The notes under the pieces were generated by a model. The model saw only the letters and a program-made list of their open reading frames with translations. It did no database searches and was not told the origin of the DNA. A stretch of DNA of 64,000 nucleotides, taken from Rhodotorula mucilaginosa (Eukaryota > Basidiomycota > Microbotryomycetes > Sporidiobolales > Sporidiobolaceae). The stretch is from positions 496,001 through 560,000 of the forward strand of contig CP137878.1 in NCBI GenBank assembly GCA_034406715.1. Direction: 5' to 3'. The translations under genes were made by a program, and so were the position numbers. Below, in pieces: positions 59,942-64,000 of this stretch (the first letter of the stretch is position 1; each line of letters starts with the position of its first letter).

Positions 59942-61727
59942 TACGTTGCGGCTTGCTGTTTCACGGCGCCAGCGGCCGTTATCGCCAGCTTTTCCCGTCT
60001 CGGTTCACTCTATCCCCCCATCTGTGTCCTCATCACCCCGCCCCAATCTTTTCTGCACATAGAGGTCTCTTTAGCTACCTACCGTCACCCTACAGACTTT
60101 CGTCGCACCTAATATAGTTCTCTGCGCGTAGACATTTGGAACGCTTGAGACGATCACTCCAACCTCGAGCGCTTCCCATCTCCCGTGTCAAGATCTTGGC
60201 CGTCCCTGGCGTCGCCTTGTCATACACACACAGGCTCGTCTTTACCCAGGACTGTCCGAGGTAGCCGAATTCCGTCGGAAGCGATCTTGCGAAACCAGCT
60301 CGCTCTCTCGTGCTGTGTGCTCGAGCGGAGTTCCAGGCCAAGCGCCCGGATGCATACCTACTACCACTCTCGCTTATTTGCGATTCCGCTTGCGTTTCGA
60401 GCAAATACGGCGGTGCCTTGTACGCTTGGTGCGCCTCGTAGACATGTCGGGAAATCCGAAGGCAAACCTCGGGCGGCTAATCCTACAGCCACGGATGACT
60501 ACGGCCCTTTTTGTTACCTGAGCCAAGCCGCTCTAGCACCAGAACAAGGGAGTCTCTCAACTTCGCGGCGCTCGGGCTGGGTGAGAAAGCGGTCGAGCAC
60601 TGCAGGACTCGAGCTCGTGCTCAGGCGTTTGCAGACCTTCCGTAATTCCGTCGTCCCTAGTTAGGACGTAGAGCAGAAGTACGTACGACTCGCGTGGGGA
60701 TAGCTTGAAGCGACTACTTTACTGTCCTCCTCTACGAAGGCTAGGCTTGATCAAGTTGGATCATGAGCGCGCAAGAAAGCGCATAAACTCTTCCAGCTTT
60801 CCCGAGGAACCTCGCGCGCTCGTGCGCAGCGTCCCGCTTTCACGTGCGCGGCAGGGACAGGCCTGCACCTTCCGCAATCGGCAGGTTTTTGTGAGCTTAA
60901 TTGTGCTTGTTTTTTCCTTCTCCGCAGTGTTCTGCAAGCCGTTGTGGGCAAGCTCCTGGGTGCAAGATCAGCTCCAACTGCAGGCCGTCTTGCTCCTAGC
61001 CATACGCAATGTCGCGCGATGTGCGTGTAGCTGGGTCGCGACGAGTGTCTCGATGCGGCCGGCGCAGCCACCCAGTCCGACTTGGCGTGGAAAGCTGAGC
61101 TTGCTCCTGGTTGAGTGCTATGTATGATCCGATCGCGCGGTCTCTTCGCTGCGCAGAGACTGCTGATCCAAAACATCTTCTGGCATCAGATAAGGTCTGC
61201 ACTTGAGCTGGCAAAACTCTGCCCGATGCTCCAATTATGCAGGCATCACATATGAAGGTCTCGGCGCGCAGAGTCCACGACGCGCAGGGGCCAGCCACCC
61301 CTGCAGGGAACAAAGGGGTGCTGTGTGTTCGCAGAGCTCGCGCCATGGGTAGAAATAGGCAGCTGCTTGAACGGTCGTACGCGGCTTCCCACTCGACCAA
61401 GTCCGGTTAGCTGGGAAGGAAGCCGTCAGACCTTCCGCTTCCGGATCAACTGCAGTTGTTCTCATCCAACCGATCCGGGACTTTGCAGCTTGTGCGCGTG
61501 CACGCATAGCACAGGACCGCACCGGGTCTGCATCCGCTGCACGGCTTGCTACTGCTACGGACGACAGTCGCGACCCCCGGACCTCTTCATCTCCCGACCG
61601 CGGAGAAGCGCGCCGCGATCGCCCATTCATAGCCAACGAACGCGGGACAATACGCACACAAAGTCAGCCACCGTAGAGCGCACACCTAGCAGCGCGCTCG
61701 TCTTGCACCCTGGCGACGGCAACTATC
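59942..61727. other. 1.8-kb intergenic region upstream of the last gene
   Basis: The longest gene-free stretch in the window. Small open frames on both strands show no family signature. CACCCCT at 61296-61302 and AGGGGTG at 61314-61320 form a 7-bp inverted pair of stress-element type (AGGGG core). The stretch may include a long 5' leader, common upstream of regulatory genes. Confidence 0.5.
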
Positions 61728-64000
61728 ATGTCGCCGCGCGCCGTCGACGCTGCTGCAGCCTTGCCCGCGTCGACAAAGGCCGCCAATGCCGCCGCCTCGT
61801 CGCAGGCGCACCGCTTTGGTCACCGCCGAACCGCTTCCTCTGACTCGTCGTCCGCGCCGAGCGCACCGTCGACCGGCCAGGAAGACGCGGCTCCGTCGGC
61901 GAGGGCAGCAGCAGCACCTGTCGAGACAAAGCAAGAAGCGGCCGCCGCAGATTGCGCACCGGGCTGCGATCAATCCGACGACGGCTCGGTCGGCACCAGG
62001 AGCACACCCGGTCCCGAGACTCCACGGCATGACAATACGGCAGGAGACGACGTGCGGCGGAGATCGTCCGCATCGTCGACCGTGTCAGCTCCGGCGAGGC
62101 GATCCGATTTCTCGACCAGCAACATTCCCCCGTTCCGCGGCCGTCACGGCGACACAGGCCACGGCGGAGGTTTCTCTGCAAGGAACTCGATCATTGAGGA
62201 GCAAGCGGAAAAGCCAAGGAGGTCCTCCGGGCCGAGCGTGTTCATGATTCCAGCGCCAGTGCCGCCCTCTGCCCCTTCTTCGCACGGCGGATCTCACGCG
62301 ATGGGTCTCGGCATCGAAGGACTGGCCGAGTCGGCCGCGTCGGCAGGAACGATGACTCGCACGTACAGCTCCGACAGGGTGCATACCGAACCCGCGCCCG
62401 GCGACGGGAGAGGAGCTGCTCCGCTCAAGAGAAGTCTCGCCCTCGGAGAGGTGGACAGCCAGCCGTCGGAGCTTCGGACTTCGGCACAGCGCGAAGTGAA
62501 CGAGTAAGTCTATATCAGTTTCGTTCCTCTACGGCGCCACCCTTTCGAAAGAGAGGCGGACGGGAGCGTCAAAATCGCTGCCGCTTTTCGACGGGAAAGC
62601 GGGGATCTCTCTTCCTCCGCTGTCCGGACGGACAGCAGCATCTCGACTCTGCTCTGCTTCCATGATGGCAATATACGCTGATCACTCCCGCTGCCCGTTA
62701 TCGTCCTCCGTGCCGATTTCTCTTTCTCCGCAGACTGCGCATGTCTGGCGGGCCCCACTCGGTGTACGTTGCTTCAGACTAGTCCGTCTCATGCCTTATG
62801 CGCATGCTAATGGGCGCGCGCTGGGAATAGAGACTCGTCGGCGAGCCGCCGTGCGTCTTCAGCATCACCGAATCGCTTGCAAGGTTCGCCCGAACCTCGT
62901 CCCTCGAAACGACCTCGGATACGGCTCTCGCCCCTCCAATCACTCGCATCGACTGCTTCGTCTATCCTCACTTCGGATGCGTACCAGCCGGCTCCCCCAG
63001 CCCCGCCGTCACGCGGCGGCGGGATGTCACTCGCGGCCCTCATCAGCCATCCCGAATCTTCCGCCGTTGCCAATGCGGGTGCAGGAGGCTTCGGCAACGG
63101 CCGGCCCGATTCTGCGTCCGGAAGAGGGGCTGCCGAACCTGCTCGCATGACCCGCGCATCCTGGCCAGGGGCCGAGGCCGACGACCGCGACAACAAACCT
63201 CGTCGACCTTCTGCCCCCACTCAGGGTAGTGCCCAGTCCGGCTCGAGTCGAACGGAAGCAAAGGCAAGCCTGCCCGGTCAAGGTGGGTTCGCGGTTGTAC
63301 CTGAAGCGGAAGCGGACGGTCTCGGCCGACGACGCGGACATCGTCCTCCGGCAGTCTCGACAGGTCCGATGCAGACCGCCTCGGTACGCGCTCCTGCCGT
63401 CACCGCTGCCACGCACGGATCCACGACGACCTCGACGACGACGACGACCACCGAACCGTCACATCGTCAATCGATCGGCACGAGCCCGTCCGTCCTCGTC
63501 GGCGGCGCCATGGAAGCAGAGTACACAGCGCAGATGGTGGCTCGAGAGCGCGAGCGCGAGCTGCAGCGACATCGCCCTCGACCTTCGTCCGCGTCCGCGA
63601 ACCAGAGGCGCGAGAGCTTCAGCGCCGGTGGTGGACAACTACCGCCGTCGTCGTCAACTCCCGCGGCGGCAACTTTGACTCTGCCGCCAGCGCCCGGGGT
63701 GCCCTCGTCGAGCTCGTACTACGCCCGCCCGAATCCGCCGTTCGCGCCTATGACTCATCAGCACCCTCGCGCATCATCCTTCTCGTCTGTCGAGTCGCAA
63801 GGTCCGCGGGGATCAATCGCGGCTGCGATGCCTCCCGGACCGCCGCGGCACCTCACGTCTGCGTCCGTACACCGGATCGGCGCCGAACCTGGCCCGCCCA
63901 GCCACCATATCATTCCGCCAATGTACTCGATGGGACCTCCGTCGAGTTATCCGCCGGCTCCGTTGCATGCTGGGCATGCCGAGTCCGAGTTTGACGCCGG
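61728..64000 (+). CDS. 5' part of a long disordered, Ser/Pro-rich protein (runs off window)
   Basis: The start is ATG 61728 (MSPRAVDAAAALPAST). Exon 1 ends near 62504 (REVNE, then GTAAGT). A short exon 2 reads LRMSGGPHSV (about 62734-62763, donor GTACGT). Exon 3 begins near 62829 and stays open to the window end, giving about 650 residues so far with no stop. The sequence is almost entirely low-complexity Ser/Ala/Pro/Gly. It contains ASPNRLQGSPEPRPSKRPR, a likely nuclear localisation patch, a Thr run (TTTSTTTTTT near 63425-63455) and a short helical ARERERELQRHRPR patch. No domain is visible yet. A transcription-related role is a guess from composition, the nuclear patch and the long upstream region. 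Confidence 0.62.

Noticed and set aside
61296-61320. Inverted pair CACCCCT/AGGGGTG as a transcription terminator
   Set aside because: The stem is only 7 bp and lies in an intergenic region of a eukaryote. It is at most a pair of AGGGG-type sites.

Overview
The window is nuclear DNA from a basidiomycete fungus, most likely a red-yeast-type Pucciniomycotina (Rhodotorula/Sporobolomyces group). That placement is an inference. It rests on the GC-rich sequence, tightly packed genes, many 60-90 nt GT-AG introns, a UreG urease chaperone and GT90/CAP10 glycosyltransferases. I see no operons, CRISPR arrays, transposons, viral relics or convincing tRNA genes. I read 22 protein-coding genes, two of them cut by the window edges. 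Most had to be joined across introns by hand: I used the reading frame and conserved motifs to choose splice sites.

Layout. 2-4063 (+): KDM3-type JmjC demethylase, open at its 5' edge. 4293-10989 (-): SEN1 RNA/DNA helicase. 11357-15844 (-): tubulin folding cofactor D. 16226-19023 (-): KH-type RNA-binding protein with a charged tail. 19756-20583 (-): OsmC/Ohr peroxiredoxin-like protein. 20849-22979 (-): class III aminotransferase. 24096-26344 and 27330-29718 (+): tandem GT90/CAP10 paralogues. 29970-31550 (+): monocarboxylate-type MFS transporter. 31625-32622 (-): UPF0029 protein. 33945-35161 (+): YPD1 phosphotransfer protein. 35828-39218 (+): fucosyltransferase-like type II membrane protein. 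39639-41112 (-) and 41294-43698 (+): PI31 proteasome regulator and FACT subunit POB3, head to head. 43990-45538 (-) and 45642-49115 (+): F-box-like protein and alpha-actinin, head to head. 49273-51785 (-): membrane-anchored histidine acid phosphatase. 51946-53643 (-): UreG. 54023-55891 (+): SLC35-type nucleotide-sugar/triose-phosphate translocator family. 56116-57927 (-) and 58636-59941 (+): two orphan multi-pass membrane proteins, head to head. 61728-64000 (+): 5' part of a long disordered protein that runs off the window.

Most genes are housekeeping: chromatin (KDM3, POB3), RNA surveillance (SEN1), cytoskeleton (TBCD, alpha-actinin), protein turnover (PI31, F-box) and osmotic two-component signalling (YPD1). 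A loose secretory-glycan theme runs through the two GT90 enzymes, the fucosyltransferase-like protein and the SLC35 transporter, but I cannot show that they act together.

The most unusual observation is a predicted 2-nucleotide exon (3167-3168) in the KDM3 gene. It is the only reading I found that restores the iron-binding H-x-D motif. Other points of interest are tandem GT90 paralogues that share four intron positions but differ at three, matching ATTACAA inverted pairs in two very short bidirectional promoters, a 41-bp tandem repeat upstream of the fucosyltransferase-like gene, and a UPF0029 protein without the usual RWD domain.
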